The notes: generated by a model from the letters alone, not told the origin. Counted from the first letter of the stretch, positions 19,135 through 28,816 are shown. The stretch: 64,000 bases of DNA from Corticimicrobacter populi (GCF_003123725.1 NZ_QETA01000002.1:186001-250000); one strand, 5' to 3'. Numbers and translations: made by a program.

Positions 19135-20010
19135 ATGGCACGATCCAATGAGCACGTGGCCCAGCGGCAGACCGCCGCCGTGCCGTTGCATGGCGATACG
19201 GCATCGATTTCTGACGGCCTGGCAGTGAGTGTGCGGGGTGTGTCGCGGCGTTTTGGCGAGCGCCTGGTGCTGCATGGCATCGACCTGGACATTGCGCCGG
19301 GGCAGTTCGTGGCGATCGTAGGGCGCAGTGGTTGCGGCAAGAGTACGCTGCTGCGGCTTCTGTCCGGCTTGGATCAGGCCAGCGGCGGTCGAATTGCGCT
19401 GGATGATCATGCTCCGGCACTGGCAGCACCTGATGTGCGCATCATGTATCAGGATGCGCGCCTGCTGCCCTGGCAGAAAGTCATCGACAATGTGGCGCTT
19501 GGGTTGCCCGGCTCTCGGACACAGCGACGCGAGCAGGCGCGCGAGGCGCTGGCGCAGGTGGGGCTGGCAGATCGGGCCGACGAATGGCCGCGCGTGCTGT
19601 CAGGCGGTCAGCGTCAGCGCGTGGCCCTGGCACGGGCGCTGGCGCATCGGCCACGCTTGCTGCTGTTGGATGAGCCCCTGGGGGCGCTGGATGCGCTGAC
19701 GCGTATCGAGATGCAGCAACTGATCGAGAATCTGTGGCACGAACACCGCTTTACGGCGGTGCTTGTGACCCACGATGTTGCTGAGGCCGTGGCGCTGGCC
19801 GACCGGATCGTGCTCATCGAGCAGGGTGCGCTTGCGCTTGACCTGGCCGTCGGCCTGGCGCGTCCGCGTGGTCGCGGCGATCCGGCCTGTGCCGGCCTGG
19901 AAGGGCAGGTGCTGGAGCGTCTGCTGGTGCACAAGGTGACATCGACTGTCGGTGAGCGGGCAACGGTGGCCGGGCCGGACGCAGTGGGTAATGCTGCGGG
20001 ATATGCCTGA
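19135..20010 (+). CDS. ssuB: Aliphatic sulfonate ABC transporter ATPase (SsuB-like)
   Basis: ATP-hydrolysing subunit of the sulfonate importer, 291 residues. It shows Walker [10 protein letters not shown], a Q-loop in [10 protein letters not shown], signature LSGGQRQRV, Walker [14 protein letters not shown] and the switch histidine in [12 protein letters not shown] 19135 is preferred over ATG 19126 because AGGGA at 19122-19126 is then well spaced. The extra C-terminal tail after the ATPase core is somewhat longer than in E. coli SsuB. Confidence 0.9.
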   Translation: MARSNEHVAQRQTAAVPLHGDTASISDGLAVSVRGVSRRFGERLVLHGIDLDIAPGQFVAIVGRSGCGKSTLLRLLSGLDQASGGRIALDDHAPALAAPDVRIMYQDARLLPWQKVIDNVALGLPGSRTQRREQAREALAQVGLADRADEWPRVLSGGQRQRVALARALAHRPRLLLLDEPLGALDALTRIEMQQLIENLWHEHRFTAVLVTHDVAEAVALADRIVLIEQGALALDLAVGLARPRGRGDPACAGLEGQVLERLLVHKVTSTVGERATVAGPDAVGNAAGYA

Positions 20011-20051
20011 GCGCACCCGGTGTTCTGCTGATGGTTGCCTGCACGTTGCCG

Positions 20052-20834
20052 CTACAGATCGATGGCGCGCATGGAGTTGCTCAGGGATCGGGCACAGGCT
20101 ACCAACGCGGGGGCCAGTTTGGATTCTGCTTGTTCCAGAGTCCAGCGACTGGTCGGAGCCACAATGTGTACGGCTGCGATAGGCTGCCTGCGATTACCGT
20201 ACACCGGTGCTCCCAGTGTCATGTCTCCCAGGAACAGTTCTTCCTGATTGATTGCGTAGCCATGTTGGCGTGCCTGTTGGAGTAGCTCCAGCAGATCAGG
20301 CAGTGCAGTGCGGGTATGCATGGTGTGCGCAGTCCGGTCGCTAGCCTGCAGCAGTTCAATTGCCTGAGGCTCAGGTAATCCACTCAGATACGCGCGTCCC
20401 GAAGCTGTGCAGTACAGAGGGATCCGACTGCCTATGGGCATATGGACCGGTACGAATTGCGAGCTGACGAAGCGTGCTACATAGACCATTTCCAGCCCAT
20501 CGGGCTCGGTCAGGCAGGTTGTCTCTGCTGTCAGGTTGGTCAGTTCGGACAGGAACGGATTGGCCATATCGACCAATGTGTTTGCGCCCAGGTAATTAAA
20601 GCCTACACGCATGGCACGTACCGTCAACATATAGCGCCGTGTGCGGGGATGTTTGCGCAGGTAGCCCAATTGTTCCAGGGTAAATACCATGCGCTGCGTC
20701 GAACTCTTGTTGATGCCGACGTGGGCTGCGATTTCGGCAATGGTCATGGTGCGTCGCTCGGCACTGAACGCACACAGTACGGCAAGGCCTTTTTCCAGCG
20801 ATTGATTGAACAGCGGGTTGGTGTCGATCGGCAT
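20052..20834 (-). CDS. IclR-family transcriptional regulator
   Basis: A 260-residue regulator. The winged helix at residues 10-75 (SLEKGLAVLCAFSAERRTMTIAEIAAHVGINKSSTQRMVFTL contains the recognition helix) is followed by the IclR effector domain with FVPVHMPIGSRIPLYCTASGRA and HGYAINQEEL. It is divergent from the amino-acid/amine ABC transporter operon and is its likely regulator, probably acting at the palindrome between them. The ligand is unknown. Confidence 0.88.
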   Translation of the reverse strand: MPIDTNPLFNQSLEKGLAVLCAFSAERRTMTIAEIAAHVGINKSSTQRMVFTLEQLGYLRKHPRTRRYMLTVRAMRVGFNYLGANTLVDMANPFLSELTNLTAETTCLTEPDGLEMVYVARFVSSQFVPVHMPIGSRIPLYCTASGRAYLSGLPEPQAIELLQASDRTAHTMHTRTALPDLLELLQQARQHGYAINQEELFLGDMTLGAPVYGNRRQPIAAVHIVAPTSRWTLEQAESKLAPALVACARSLSNSMRAIDL

Positions 20835-20917
20835 GGGGTGCCCGCAAGGTAATAGGTTGTCGGAATTATAGATACGCTTTGATGCGTCATGTTATGGGAC
20901 TTTGGTAGATTCTAACA

Positions 20918-20940
20918 AATCGAATATCGATTCTTATAAT
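20918..20940 (+). promoter_or_regulatory. Palindrome and -10 element between IclR regulator and ABC operon
   Basis: AATCGA-ATA-TCGATT (20918-20932) is a perfect inverted repeat, followed immediately by TATAAT (20935-20940), a consensus -10 hexamer reading toward the transporter. IclR-family proteins bind short AT-rich palindromes of about 15 bp. No good -35 hexamer is seen 17 nt upstream of the TATAAT. That fits control by a regulator at this site, but it is inference. Confidence 0.42.
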
Positions 20941-21069
20941 TCGATTAATGGTTTTTACCTATTCTTTTTCAATTGTTTGAAATCGATAATGAATTCACGC
21001 GGCCCGTGGTGTTCATGCGGGGTGTGTTGGCATCATCCGATCACCAAAACAGTGAAGGAGTTAACTATC

Positions 21070-21834
21070 ATGCGTCTCGCTTCCCAACCGTTCCAACGCA
21101 TACTGGCCTGCCTGGGGCTTGCAGCATGCCTGGCAATCACTGCGCCAGCACAGGCAGAAACATTGCGCGTGGGCGCAACGGCAACAGGTATCCCGTTCAC
21201 GTTCCTGGATGTGAAGAGCAATACGATCCAGGGCATGATGGTTGATACTGCACAGGCCGTAGGCAAGGCAGCAGGTTTTGATACCACCATTCAGCAGACA
21301 GGGTTCGCAGCGTTGATTCCCTCTCTGACATCGAACAAGATCGATTTTGTCTCGGCAGCCATGCTCAAGACGCCGGCGCGCGAGGAAGTGGTGGCTTTTT
21401 CCGAACCCGTGTACTCATATGGCGAGGGTTTGATCGTGGCAGCCAATGATGATGCTGCTTATACGACCTTGGATGCGCTGGCCGGTGAGGTGGTGGGCGC
21501 GCAGGTAGGTACGGTATTCCTGGATCGTCTCAAGCAGATGGGTATTTTCAAGGAAGTACGCAGCTATGACTCGGTGGCCGATATGACGCGCGATATCGCA
21601 CTTGGCCGCATCAAGGCCGGCGTCGGGGATCAGCCCATTATTGCGTATCAGATTGCGCAAAATACGTTCACAGGGGTGAAACTGGCACCTGATTTCGAAC
21701 CGGCCAATGTCGGCGATGTGTGCCTCGTCGTACGCAAGGAGGATACCGCATTGCTGGAACGCCTGAACCAGGCTATTGCCCAGATCAAGGCGGATGGCAC
21801 GCTGGATGCCATTGTGCTCAAGTGGGGCATCTGA
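21070..21834 (+). CDS. Amino-acid/amine ABC transporter binding protein (SBP family 3)
   Basis: Periplasmic binding protein of 254 residues. ATG 21070 lies 9 nt after AAGGAG; a signal peptide ends AQA/ET. The mature sequence has the family-3 core: LRVGATATGIPFTF, GMMVDTAQAVGKAAG, KIDFVSAAMLKTPAREEVVAFSEP (typical first-lobe motif), LAGEVVGAQVGT and IKADGTLDAIVLKWG. The product two genes downstream, a PuuB-like oxidase, suggests an amine or amine-derived amino acid as ligand, though that is inference. Confidence 0.88.
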   Translation: MRLASQPFQRILACLGLAACLAITAPAQAETLRVGATATGIPFTFLDVKSNTIQGMMVDTAQAVGKAAGFDTTIQQTGFAALIPSLTSNKIDFVSAAMLKTPAREEVVAFSEPVYSYGEGLIVAANDDAAYTTLDALAGEVVGAQVGTVFLDRLKQMGIFKEVRSYDSVADMTRDIALGRIKAGVGDQPIIAYQIAQNTFTGVKLAPDFEPANVGDVCLVVRKEDTALLERLNQAIAQIKADGTLDAIVLKWGI

Positions 21835-21851
21835 GTCATCGGAATCACGAG

Positions 21852-22514
21852 ATGGAAAATCTTCTGCAAAACGTCCGTGACTTTCTACCCATCCTGCTGG
21901 AAGGGGCAGTCGTCACGGTTCAGGTGACGGTACTGTCGTTTTTGCTCAGCAGTGTGCTCGGGCTCGGACTGGCCTTGATGAAGCTGTCGCGCGTGCGGAT
22001 GCTGCGCCTGATGGCTTCCGGCATCATCGATGTGATTCGTGGACTGCCGATTATTGTCCAATTGTTTTACATCTACTTTGTCCTACCTGAGTTTGGCGTG
22101 CATCTCAGTGCATTCCAGGCGGGGGTCATCGGTCTCGGGATTGCCTATTCGGCGTATCAGGCCGAGAACTTCCGCGCGGGGATCGAGGCGGTGGATTCAG
22201 GTCAGCGCGAGGCGGCCATGGCATTGGGCATGCGCAGCCCTTTGCTGATGCGTCGCGTCATCCTGCCACAAGCTTTTCGCATTGCACTACCGCCCTACGG
22301 CAATACGCTGGTCATGATGCTGAAGGACTCGTCTCTGGTGTCCACCATTACTGTGGCCGAGATGACGCGGGCAGGACAATTGATTGCCGCGTCTACATTC
22401 CAGAATATGACGGTCTATACACTGGTTGCATTGCTGTATCTGTTGATGAGTCTGCCGCTGGTCTGGAGTTTGCGCAGGCTGGAGCATCATTTCGGAGCGG
22501 GTAGAAAAGCATGA
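21852..22514 (+). CDS. Amino-acid ABC transporter permease (HisM/GlnP type)
   Basis: A 220-residue inner-membrane permease starting at ATG 21852. The HisMQ motif is intact: GTP-type entry helix ([17 protein letters not shown]), [13 protein letters not shown], and coupling loop [31 protein letters not shown] single permease gene is present, so the transporter is probably a homodimer. It overlaps the ATPase gene by ATGA. Confidence 0.92.
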   Translation: MENLLQNVRDFLPILLEGAVVTVQVTVLSFLLSSVLGLGLALMKLSRVRMLRLMASGIIDVIRGLPIIVQLFYIYFVLPEFGVHLSAFQAGVIGLGIAYSAYQAENFRAGIEAVDSGQREAAMALGMRSPLLMRRVILPQAFRIALPPYGNTLVMMLKDSSLVSTITVAEMTRAGQLIAASTFQNMTVYTLVALLYLLMSLPLVWSLRRLEHHFGAGRKA

Positions 22515-23266
22515 TTGAAATCCGTAATCTCAGAAAATCGTTCGGTGATCATGAAGTGTTGCAAGGCGTGTCGCTGACTGTGGAACGAGGCCAGGTGGTC
22601 TGCTTGATCGGGCCATCCGGATCGGGAAAATCCACGGTACTGCGTTGCATTAATGGCCTGGAAAATTATCAAGGGGGAGATATTCTGGCCTTTGGTGAGC
22701 GTGTGGATGCCGAGAGTGATGGCATCCATCATTTGCGCAGTCGCATGGGCATGGTCTTTCAACGCTTTAACCTGTTCGGGCATCGTACGGTACTGGAAAA
22801 CGTGATGGAAGGTCCTGTATACGTTAACCGTACACCGCGGGCGCAGGCACGGCAGGTCGCCATGAGCCTGCTGGAAAAAGTAGGCTTGGCCACACGTGCG
22901 CAGGCTTATCCGGCCCAACTGTCCGGAGGTCAGCAACAGCGTGTCGCCATCGCCCGGGCGCTGGCCATGCAACCAGAGGCAATGCTCTTCGACGAACCAA
23001 CCTCGGCGCTGGATCCGGAATTGGTTGGCGATGTGCTGGATGTCATGCGCGACTTGGCCAACGAGGGCATGACCATGATCGTGGTTACCCATGAAATGGG
23101 CTTTGCTAGGGAGGTGGCTGATCGCGTCTGCTTTCTGCATGGCGGCAGTATCGTCGAGGAAGGCGCAGCCGATCAGGTATTGGGGCATCCCTGCCACGCC
23201 CGGACACAGGATTTTTTACGCCGGGTGCTGCATCAGCCAGTGCAACGGGTGCAGGAGCCGGTATGA
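22511..23266 (+). CDS. Amino-acid ABC transporter ATPase (GlnQ/HisP type)
   Basis: A 251-residue ATPase with Walker [10 protein letters not shown], a Q-loop in MVFQRFNLF (Q, not the more usual MVFQHFNLF histidine), signature [15 protein letters not shown], Walker [16 protein letters not shown] and [18 protein letters not shown], the last being a standard GlnQ phrase. It is coupled by ATGA overlaps to both the permease upstream and the oxidase downstream, so all four genes form one tight operon. Confidence 0.93.
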   Translation: MIEIRNLRKSFGDHEVLQGVSLTVERGQVVCLIGPSGSGKSTVLRCINGLENYQGGDILAFGERVDAESDGIHHLRSRMGMVFQRFNLFGHRTVLENVMEGPVYVNRTPRAQARQVAMSLLEKVGLATRAQAYPAQLSGGQQQRVAIARALAMQPEAMLFDEPTSALDPELVGDVLDVMRDLANEGMTMIVVTHEMGFAREVADRVCFLHGGSIVEEGAADQVLGHPCHARTQDFLRRVLHQPVQRVQEPV

Positions 23267-24573
23267 CGACTGTGCGATCTATCCTGTTGCATCCTGCTGC
23301 CGATTCCCTGTGGGCTCATACTGCGCCTGCAGCAATGCCTGTGCCGCACCTGGAGGGGGCCAGCAAGACAGACGTGGTGATTGTGGGGGCAGGTTATACC
23401 GGCCTGTCTGTAGCGCTGCATCTGGCTCAATTGGGTGCACGTGTCTGCGTGCTGGATGCGCACGCGCCCGGTTGGGGGGCATCCGGGCGCAATGGCGGCC
23501 AGGTGAACCCCACGTTGAAATTCGATCCTGAGGATTTGTATCGCATGTTCGGTGCGCGTGCCGAGGCACTGATCGAGGCGGTGTCTGGTTCGGCTGACAT
23601 GGTATTTGGGCTGATCGAGCGGTATGGCATGGATTGTCACCCCGTGCGCGCGGGCTGGTTGCAGGTTGGCTACAGCGATAAGGCCGTGGCGGGGCTGCAT
23701 CGCCGTGCTGAGCAGTGGCGCAAGCTAGGTGTGCCGGTAGCGTGTCTGGATCGCGATGCAGTGTGCCAGCGCACTGGTACCACGGAGTTTGCGGGTGGCT
23801 GGCTGGATGGGCGTGCTGGTGGTCTGCAGCCACTGGCTTATGCGTATGGCCTGGCCAGGGCGGCGTGCCAGCATGGCGTGCAGATCTATGGTGATAGCCC
23901 GGTTGCAGGTTTGGAACGCCATGGAGAGGGCTGGCGTGTACGCACGGCGACGGGCGCGTCGGTTGATGCACCGCAGGTTGTCCTCGCTACCAATGGCTAT
24001 ACAGACCCGTTGTGGCCCGGGTTGGCGCGTACGGTGCTGGCCGCCAACAGCTTCATTGTCGCTACGCCTCCTTTGGGCGAGCGTGGCATGGGCATTTTGG
24101 ACGGGGGCGAGACAGTGTCCACTGCCCAACGGTTGTTGCTGTATTTTCGAAAAGACCATGCGGGCCGATTGTTGATGGGGGGGCGCGGGCATTTTCAGGA
24201 TCCGTCGGGTCCGCTTGATTTTGCACATCTGGAGCGTTCGTTGAAACTGTTGTATCCGCAGCTTGAGTCGGTCTCGTTCCCTTATCGCTGGGCTGGCCGC
24301 ATTGCGGTGACACGGGATTTTTTGCCGCATGTCCATCAGCCCGCCCCCGGCTTGACCATGGCACTGGGTTGCAATGGTCGAGGTATTGCCCTGGCAACAA
24401 GTATGGGCAAGCACTTGGCAGATTTGCTCAGTGGTGGAAATCCGTCTGCGTTTCCATATCCATTGTCTGAGATGCGATCAATTCCGCTGCACGGTTTACA
24501 ACGCTTTTACATCGCCGCTGGCGTAGCCTGGTATAGCTTGCTCGACCGACTGGAGACGCGCCGAGCGCATTGA
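23263..24573 (+). CDS. FAD-dependent oxidoreductase, PuuB-like (DAO family)
   Basis: A 436-residue flavoprotein of the D-amino-acid-oxidase superfamily. The dinucleotide fold is [21 protein letters not shown] with the acidic residue ending strand 2 (VCVLDA), followed by [14 protein letters not shown], the phrase typical of gamma-glutamylputrescine oxidase and related amine oxidases. The C-terminal part includes a second FAD contact ([17 protein letters not shown]). It is encoded in the same operon as an amino-acid-type importer, so it probably oxidises the imported amine or N-methyl amino acid. Substrate unproven. Confidence 0.85.
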   Translation: MTTVRSILLHPAADSLWAHTAPAAMPVPHLEGASKTDVVIVGAGYTGLSVALHLAQLGARVCVLDAHAPGWGASGRNGGQVNPTLKFDPEDLYRMFGARAEALIEAVSGSADMVFGLIERYGMDCHPVRAGWLQVGYSDKAVAGLHRRAEQWRKLGVPVACLDRDAVCQRTGTTEFAGGWLDGRAGGLQPLAYAYGLARAACQHGVQIYGDSPVAGLERHGEGWRVRTATGASVDAPQVVLATNGYTDPLWPGLARTVLAANSFIVATPPLGERGMGILDGGETVSTAQRLLLYFRKDHAGRLLMGGRGHFQDPSGPLDFAHLERSLKLLYPQLESVSFPYRWAGRIAVTRDFLPHVHQPAPGLTMALGCNGRGIALATSMGKHLADLLSGGNPSAFPYPLSEMRSIPLHGLQRFYIAAGVAWYSLLDRLETRRAH

Positions 24574-24659
24574 GGCGTGACAGAGAGTCAGGTGATGGTA
24601 CGCTGCCTTGGCTGTCGCTCGCGCGCTGCTGCTTGTTGCTGCAGCGCTCTCTGTCGCCG

Positions 24660-25373
24660 TCAGCGCAACAGATGCGCCACCAGTGGTGCGGCCAGCACAT
24701 TCAGCACACCCACTAGCACCATGACCAGGCCTGCAACCGCACCTTCGGTTGAGCCGATCTGGTGGGCGCGGGCCGTGCCCGCGCCATGCGCGCCAACACC
24801 AAACAGCGCGCCGCGCGCCAGCGAAGAAATGATGGGGACGCGTGCCAGGATCAGGTCCCCCAGTACTGCGCCAGCGATGCCGGTCATGACCACGAACACG
24901 GCTGTCAGGTCAGGAATGCCGCCGATATCGCCGGATACTTCCATGGCAAAGGGCGTGCTGATTGAGCGCGGTAGCAGGCTCAGTTGCAGGGTGTCGTCGA
25001 GTCCGACCCAGGCCGCCAGCGCCCAGCTGGAAGCGATGGAGGCGATGCTGCCGGCCACCATCCCGACCAGCAGGATGGGCCAGTGGCGTCGGATCAGCGC
25101 GCGTTGCTCGTAGATCGGAATGGCAAAGGCGACGGTGGCAGGGCCCAACAGCAGAACCAGCCATTTCGTGCCCCGAATGTATTCGCGATAGTCGGCGTGC
25201 ACCAGCAGGACCACCGAGGCGATCAGGATCGGCGTAATCGCCAGCGGCATCAGCCACCAGCGCGGCCAGCGCTGGTAGATGCGCTTGGCGATCCAGTAGA
25301 AACCGATGGTGACGACCGACCAGAGCAGCGCGTGCAGGGCGGGTTCAAGCAGGATCGTGCTCGGCGCGGACAT
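24660..25373 (-). CDS. lrgB: LrgB/CidB-family membrane protein
   Basis: Polytopic membrane protein of 237 residues, partner of LrgA/CidA; the pair is linked to holin-like or small-acid transport functions. It has LrgB hallmarks: the first helix (LWSVVTIGFYWIAKR), PATVAFAIPIYEQR, SLLPRSISTPFAMEVSGDIGG (most conserved motif) and GAHGAGTARAHQIGSTEGAVAGL. Start at 25373 has GGAG nine bases upstream, whereas an in-frame ATG at 25400 has none. It overlaps the end of lrgA by 29 nt, showing coupling. Confidence 0.88.
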   Translation of the reverse strand: MSAPSTILLEPALHALLWSVVTIGFYWIAKRIYQRWPRWWLMPLAITPILIASVVLLVHADYREYIRGTKWLVLLLGPATVAFAIPIYEQRALIRRHWPILLVGMVAGSIASIASSWALAAWVGLDDTLQLSLLPRSISTPFAMEVSGDIGGIPDLTAVFVVMTGIAGAVLGDLILARVPIISSLARGALFGVGAHGAGTARAHQIGSTEGAVAGLVMVLVGVLNVLAAPLVAHLLR

Positions 25374-25752
25374 GGCGCAGGCTCCAGCGGTAGCAGGCAT
25401 CGACAGCCAGGGCAGTGACGGTCATGACGATGATCGTGCTGCAGAGGATCACGAACAGGATCTTGAGGCCGATGAGACCGAACAGCTCGCGGTGGTCGAG
25501 GACCGCCAGAACGGCAGGGACGAAAAACAGCAGCATGTCGGCCAGCAGCCATTCGGCACCACGCCGCATGCTGATGACACTCAGCCGGCGCGTGACCAGC
25601 AACAGGAGCAGCAGTGCCAGTCCGATGATGCCGCCGGGCAGGGGCAGTCCGGCCAGTCGCACCAGGCCTTCGCTCGCCAGCCAGAACAGCAGCACGATGC
25701 CAAGCTGTAGCGGGGCGCTGCGATGGATGAGGCGGAACGAATGGCGAAGCAT
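25345..25752 (-). CDS. lrgA: LrgA/CidA-family membrane protein
   Basis: A 135-residue holin-like membrane protein with four hydrophobic segments and the family phrase LPLPGGIIGLALLLLLL, followed by GAEWLLADMLLFFVPAVLAVLD. Charged tails are at both ends. It is first in the lrgAB operon and divergent from a LysR regulator of the CidR type. Confidence 0.88.
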   Translation of the reverse strand: MLRHSFRLIHRSAPLQLGIVLLFWLASEGLVRLAGLPLPGGIIGLALLLLLLVTRRLSVISMRRGAEWLLADMLLFFVPAVLAVLDHRELFGLIGLKILFVILCSTIIVMTVTALAVDACYRWSLRHVRAEHDPA

Positions 25753-25795
25753 GGTGTGTGGCGACAGGCGGGAAACAGGCGATCATGATAGGTCG

Positions 25796-25814
25796 CTTTG
25801 AAGTATGATCAAAG
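25796..25814 (+). promoter_or_regulatory. LysR-type operator candidate between lrgAB and its regulator
   Basis: CTTTGA-N7-TCAAAG is a perfect inverted repeat containing a T-N11-A core, the consensus of LysR-family sites. It sits midway in the 107-nt divergent gap, 46 nt before the regulator start, as expected for autoregulation and control of lrgAB. Confidence 0.5.
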
Positions 25815-25859
25815 TGAATTGATTGACTAGTTGCTATTCTTTATTGGACTGAATCGTTC

Positions 25860-26744
25860 ATGGAATTGAGAACCTTGCGTGCGTTTGTTGAAGTGGTCCG
25901 GCAGGGCGGCTTTTCGCAGGCGGCCCAGGTCGTATTTGCCACCCAGTCCACGGTCAGCAAGGCGGTACGGCAGCTGGAGGACGAGATCGGCCTGCCGCTG
26001 CTGGAGCGCACCAGCCGACGCCAGTCACTGACGGCGGCCGGCGAGGTGGTGTACCGGCGCGGCGTCAGGTTGCTGGCCGATTGCGATGACCTGCAGGCGG
26101 AACTGGACGAAGTGCGGCAGCTGCGACGCGGCGTGCTGCGGCTGGGCCTGCCGCCGGTAGGCAGCAGTACCCTGTTCGCGCCGCTCTTTGGCGTGTACCG
26201 GCAACGCTATCCGGGCATCGATGTACGCCTGGTCGAGCATGGCAGTGATGAACTGGAGACCAGCCTGCGCGCCGGAGAAATCGATTTTGCCGGTCTGCTG
26301 CAGGCTGCCGGTTCGGAATTCGAGTGGACGCCGGTACGTCGTGAGCCGCTGGCGGCCCTGCTGGCCCCGGCGCATCCGCTGGCCGGCCGGCGTAGCGTAC
26401 GGCTGGCCGATCTGCAAGATACTCCTTTCATCCTGTTCGAAAGTGGTTTTACCTTGCACCGCATGATCCTGGATGGCTGCCGGCAGGCCGGTTTCGAGCC
26501 GGACGTGGTGGCGCGCAGCAGCCAGATCGATTTCATGCTCGAATTGGTGGGGGCAGGCCTGGGCGTGGCATTCCTGCCGCGAGGCATGGCGCTGCGTCGT
26601 CGCAGCGCGGCCATTCGCCAGCCGCTGCTGGCCGATGCCGGTACCGAGTGGTGCATGGGGATGGCCTGGCGGCGTGGTGGCTACCTGTCGGGGGCAGCGC
26701 AGGCCTGGCTGGAGCTGGTGCGCGAGACATACGGGAACACATGA
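25860..26744 (+). CDS. LysR-family transcriptional regulator (CidR-like position)
   Basis: A 294-residue LysR-type regulator. The N-terminal helix-turn-helix reads LRAFVEVVRQGGFSQAAQVVFATQSTVSKAVRQLEDEIGLPLLER across residues 5-50, followed by a linker helix and the two-lobe effector domain (LRLGLPPVGSSTLFAPLF, GAGLGVAFLPRGMAL). It is divergent from lrgAB, as in known cidR-cidAB arrangements. Its stop codon overlaps the start of an unrecognised gene (ATGATG), so that orphan is translationally coupled to a regulator, which is odd. Confidence 0.9.
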   Translation: MELRTLRAFVEVVRQGGFSQAAQVVFATQSTVSKAVRQLEDEIGLPLLERTSRRQSLTAAGEVVYRRGVRLLADCDDLQAELDEVRQLRRGVLRLGLPPVGSSTLFAPLFGVYRQRYPGIDVRLVEHGSDELETSLRAGEIDFAGLLQAAGSEFEWTPVRREPLAALLAPAHPLAGRRSVRLADLQDTPFILFESGFTLHRMILDGCRQAGFEPDVVARSSQIDFMLELVGAGLGVAFLPRGMALRRRSAAIRQPLLADAGTEWCMGMAWRRGGYLSGAAQAWLELVRETYGNT

Positions 26745-27799
26745 TGGTGGCGGATGCTTTTTTCTACAAGGTCAGACATTTCACCAACCCAAGGTGCCGG
26801 CAAGCGTCCTTTTTTCCCTATGTCTACCGGGAAGATGAAAAGGATCTTTTTCAGCTCTCGGTGGCGAAGGATCGAGGTGGTTTTCAGCCCCTGGCGAGAT
26901 GGTTCGAGCTGTTCCCGCAAGGTATGGCGGATCGGACGATCCGCAGGCTTGGCCTGAGCGAGTCGGACAGCTATGCGGCCAGATTGATGCTGTCCCGTTT
27001 TGGCCATCTGTTCCAGATCGATAACCGGCAACGGCTGGACAAGGATATCCATATCTTTTTCTATGTGTTCCAGTTGATGTTCCTCAAAAACGGGGGGATC
27101 GATCGCAGCGAGCTTCATATCAACCATTTTTTCAGGATGCTGTGCTTTGAACTGGGCATGGATGACGAGGCATATGAAAAATTCCAAGTGTCCGGCAATC
27201 GGTTGATGTTCCTGACCGAAGGGCGGGGCTACATTGACTTTCGTGACTTCGTCCAGGAGTTTCATGAAGCGGCACAGACCGGGCGCGAGTGTCGGGCCCG
27301 GCATGATGCGTGTCTGTTCCAGTTGGCCGTGATGGATTTCCTGTTCGAGAATGGCGATGCATTCGATGGCTTCGAGGTGGATGACACCTATTGCCACCTG
27401 ATGTCGCCAGTTGTTTTCGTGCGGGCATACCGACAATCGCGAAACTCGGTGTTCGATGCCCTGGCGGGTTGTTTCGACGGTCATCAGTCGGGGGCCAACC
27501 TGCTGGTTTCAAACATGATTCTGATGAATTATGCTCACTACATCTTGAGCCGTAATGGCAGAAGCATTTTGGCGCTTGAACGGTATCTGGCAGATGATGC
27601 GCTTTTCTCGTCCATCCTGTCTGCGCTGGCCTACAGGGGCGTCGGGGTGGACAAGGGCTTCTTCGATCGTATGGGGCTTGCAGATCGACTGATCGTGCCG
27701 GAGCGCGAGAAGATCATGCTGTACAACCTGATTTATTCGATGGACCCCTCAGGGGCAGTGCCGGAGCGCAGCGACAAGCGTGGGGTTTTTTTTAGATGA
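26741..27799 (+). CDS. Unrecognised protein, 352 aa, coupled to the LysR gene
   Basis: I do not recognise this family. It starts at ATG 26741 overlapping the LysR stop; a second in-frame ATG follows at once. No signal peptide or membrane helix is evident. The protein is rich in aromatic residues and helices (DIHIFFYVFQLMFLKNGGID, HINHFFRMLCFELGMDDEAYEKFQ). One stretch (DDEAYEKFQVSGNRLMFL ... YIDFRDFVQEFHE) is faintly EF-hand-like but lacks a proper calcium loop. It overlaps the next gene by four bases, so the two are co-translated. Its GC is somewhat below that of the LysR gene. A toxin-immunity or effector-related role is possible but unproven. Confidence 0.6.
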   Translation: MMVADAFFYKVRHFTNPRCRQASFFPYVYREDEKDLFQLSVAKDRGGFQPLARWFELFPQGMADRTIRRLGLSESDSYAARLMLSRFGHLFQIDNRQRLDKDIHIFFYVFQLMFLKNGGIDRSELHINHFFRMLCFELGMDDEAYEKFQVSGNRLMFLTEGRGYIDFRDFVQEFHEAAQTGRECRARHDACLFQLAVMDFLFENGDAFDGFEVDDTYCHLMSPVVFVRAYRQSRNSVFDALAGCFDGHQSGANLLVSNMILMNYAHYILSRNGRSILALERYLADDALFSSILSALAYRGVGVDKGFFDRMGLADRLIVPEREKIMLYNLIYSMDPSGAVPERSDKRGVFFR

Positions 27800-28269
27800 T
27801 TGATACCAGTGCAGAAATACTGAGCGGGCAATCCATGGGGAATCTGTACATGGGCAGGAATATCGCTGACTATCCTGTTTTCAGAGATCCGCAATGGGTG
27901 CGCTCCCACTCCGTCTCCGATCCGCAAATGACGGGCAGGGTGCTCCACTATTATTCCCTGGGAGACAGTTTGTATGTCACGACAGAGGAAGATGGCGTCA
28001 TCTGTGCGATAGGATGCAACGAGCGCTACAGGGGGCGCTATCGGGGTGTTTTGTACCCCGGCATCAGTATGGGTGAGCTGGTGAAGCTGACCAGCAGTCA
28101 GCGTATCCTGAATTGCACGCTGATCGTGAACGAGGATTATGGCCTGTCTTTTACCTTGCCCTTTCCGTATGATGAAATCGCGGATGAGCTGAAAGATATC
28201 CCTCTGGATACGCGACTGAATGAAATTTATGTCGAGGACTATTCTTTCTGGGCACCCAAAAAGAAGTGA
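27796..28269 (+). CDS. Unrecognised small protein, 157 aa, immunity-like
   Basis: Unknown soluble protein that starts inside the stop of the previous gene (ATGA). It begins with a short polar segment, then a beta-rich region (GRVLHYYSLGDSLYVTTEEDGVICAIGC) and a glycine turn YPGISMGELVKL. The size, acidity, beta-rich character and tight coupling resemble contact-dependent or polymorphic-toxin immunity proteins, which is inference only. It ends with a lysine-rich tail (APKKK). Confidence 0.6.
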   Translation: MIDTSAEILSGQSMGNLYMGRNIADYPVFRDPQWVRSHSVSDPQMTGRVLHYYSLGDSLYVTTEEDGVICAIGCNERYRGRYRGVLYPGISMGELVKLTSSQRILNCTLIVNEDYGLSFTLPFPYDEIADELKDIPLDTRLNEIYVEDYSFWAPKKK

Positions 28270-28341
28270 ACTGGCGAGCCGTTGCACGCACTCTGCTTGG
28301 CCTCGTCAGGGCCGCTGGCCGATCCTGGGGGCAGATGGCAA

Positions 28342-28758
28342 CTACATGTCGTTGAGGATGTCATCCAGCCAATCGCTGTTGGGACGATCACAACTGACAT
28401 GGCCCGCGAAGTGAAGCATACCGTTGCTCACGACCTTGCCTGAGTAGTCGAAATCCGGCAGGGCAAACAGGTAGCTGATCCTGTCGATGCCTTCGTCCTC
28501 CAGCAAGCGGGCGACGCGGGTGGTCAGAAAATCAAAACCGGCTTCCAGATGGCTGTTTTGATCCCGGTGCAGGGCACCTGGTTCGCCAGACGGGTCGCCA
28601 TACCAGATGGCGATGGCATGGTCGTAATCGACGAACCTGTTTCCCAGGTGAAAATCCGTTTCGAACCGGCAGGTGCCGTCGCGCATAATGAAATGTTCGG
28701 CGAGGTCCTGGTGGCGGGTCGTGGTTGCATACCAGACGGCGTATTTTTCCTGGCTCAT
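28342..28758 (-). CDS. Imm22-like small acidic protein
   Basis: A 138-residue soluble protein read from ATG 28758. An upstream in-frame GTG at 28845 would force translation through the lactate-dehydrogenase terminator-like hairpin, so the shorter start is preferred. The order VWYATTT ... HFIMRDGTCRFETDFHLGNRFVDYDHAIAIWYG resembles immunity protein 22 (short W-containing strand, FxxDFx, then DYDH). The resemblance is by eye, so treat the family as tentative. No toxin gene is adjacent. Confidence 0.5.
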   Translation of the reverse strand: MSQEKYAVWYATTTRHQDLAEHFIMRDGTCRFETDFHLGNRFVDYDHAIAIWYGDPSGEPGALHRDQNSHLEAGFDFLTTRVARLLEDEGIDRISYLFALPDFDYSGKVVSNGMLHFAGHVSCDRPNSDWLDDILNDM

Positions 28759-28816
28759 GGGGGCGATGTCATGCTGTCGATATACCCTAGTATGCCAGTA
28801 TTCCGAGATGGTGCGC

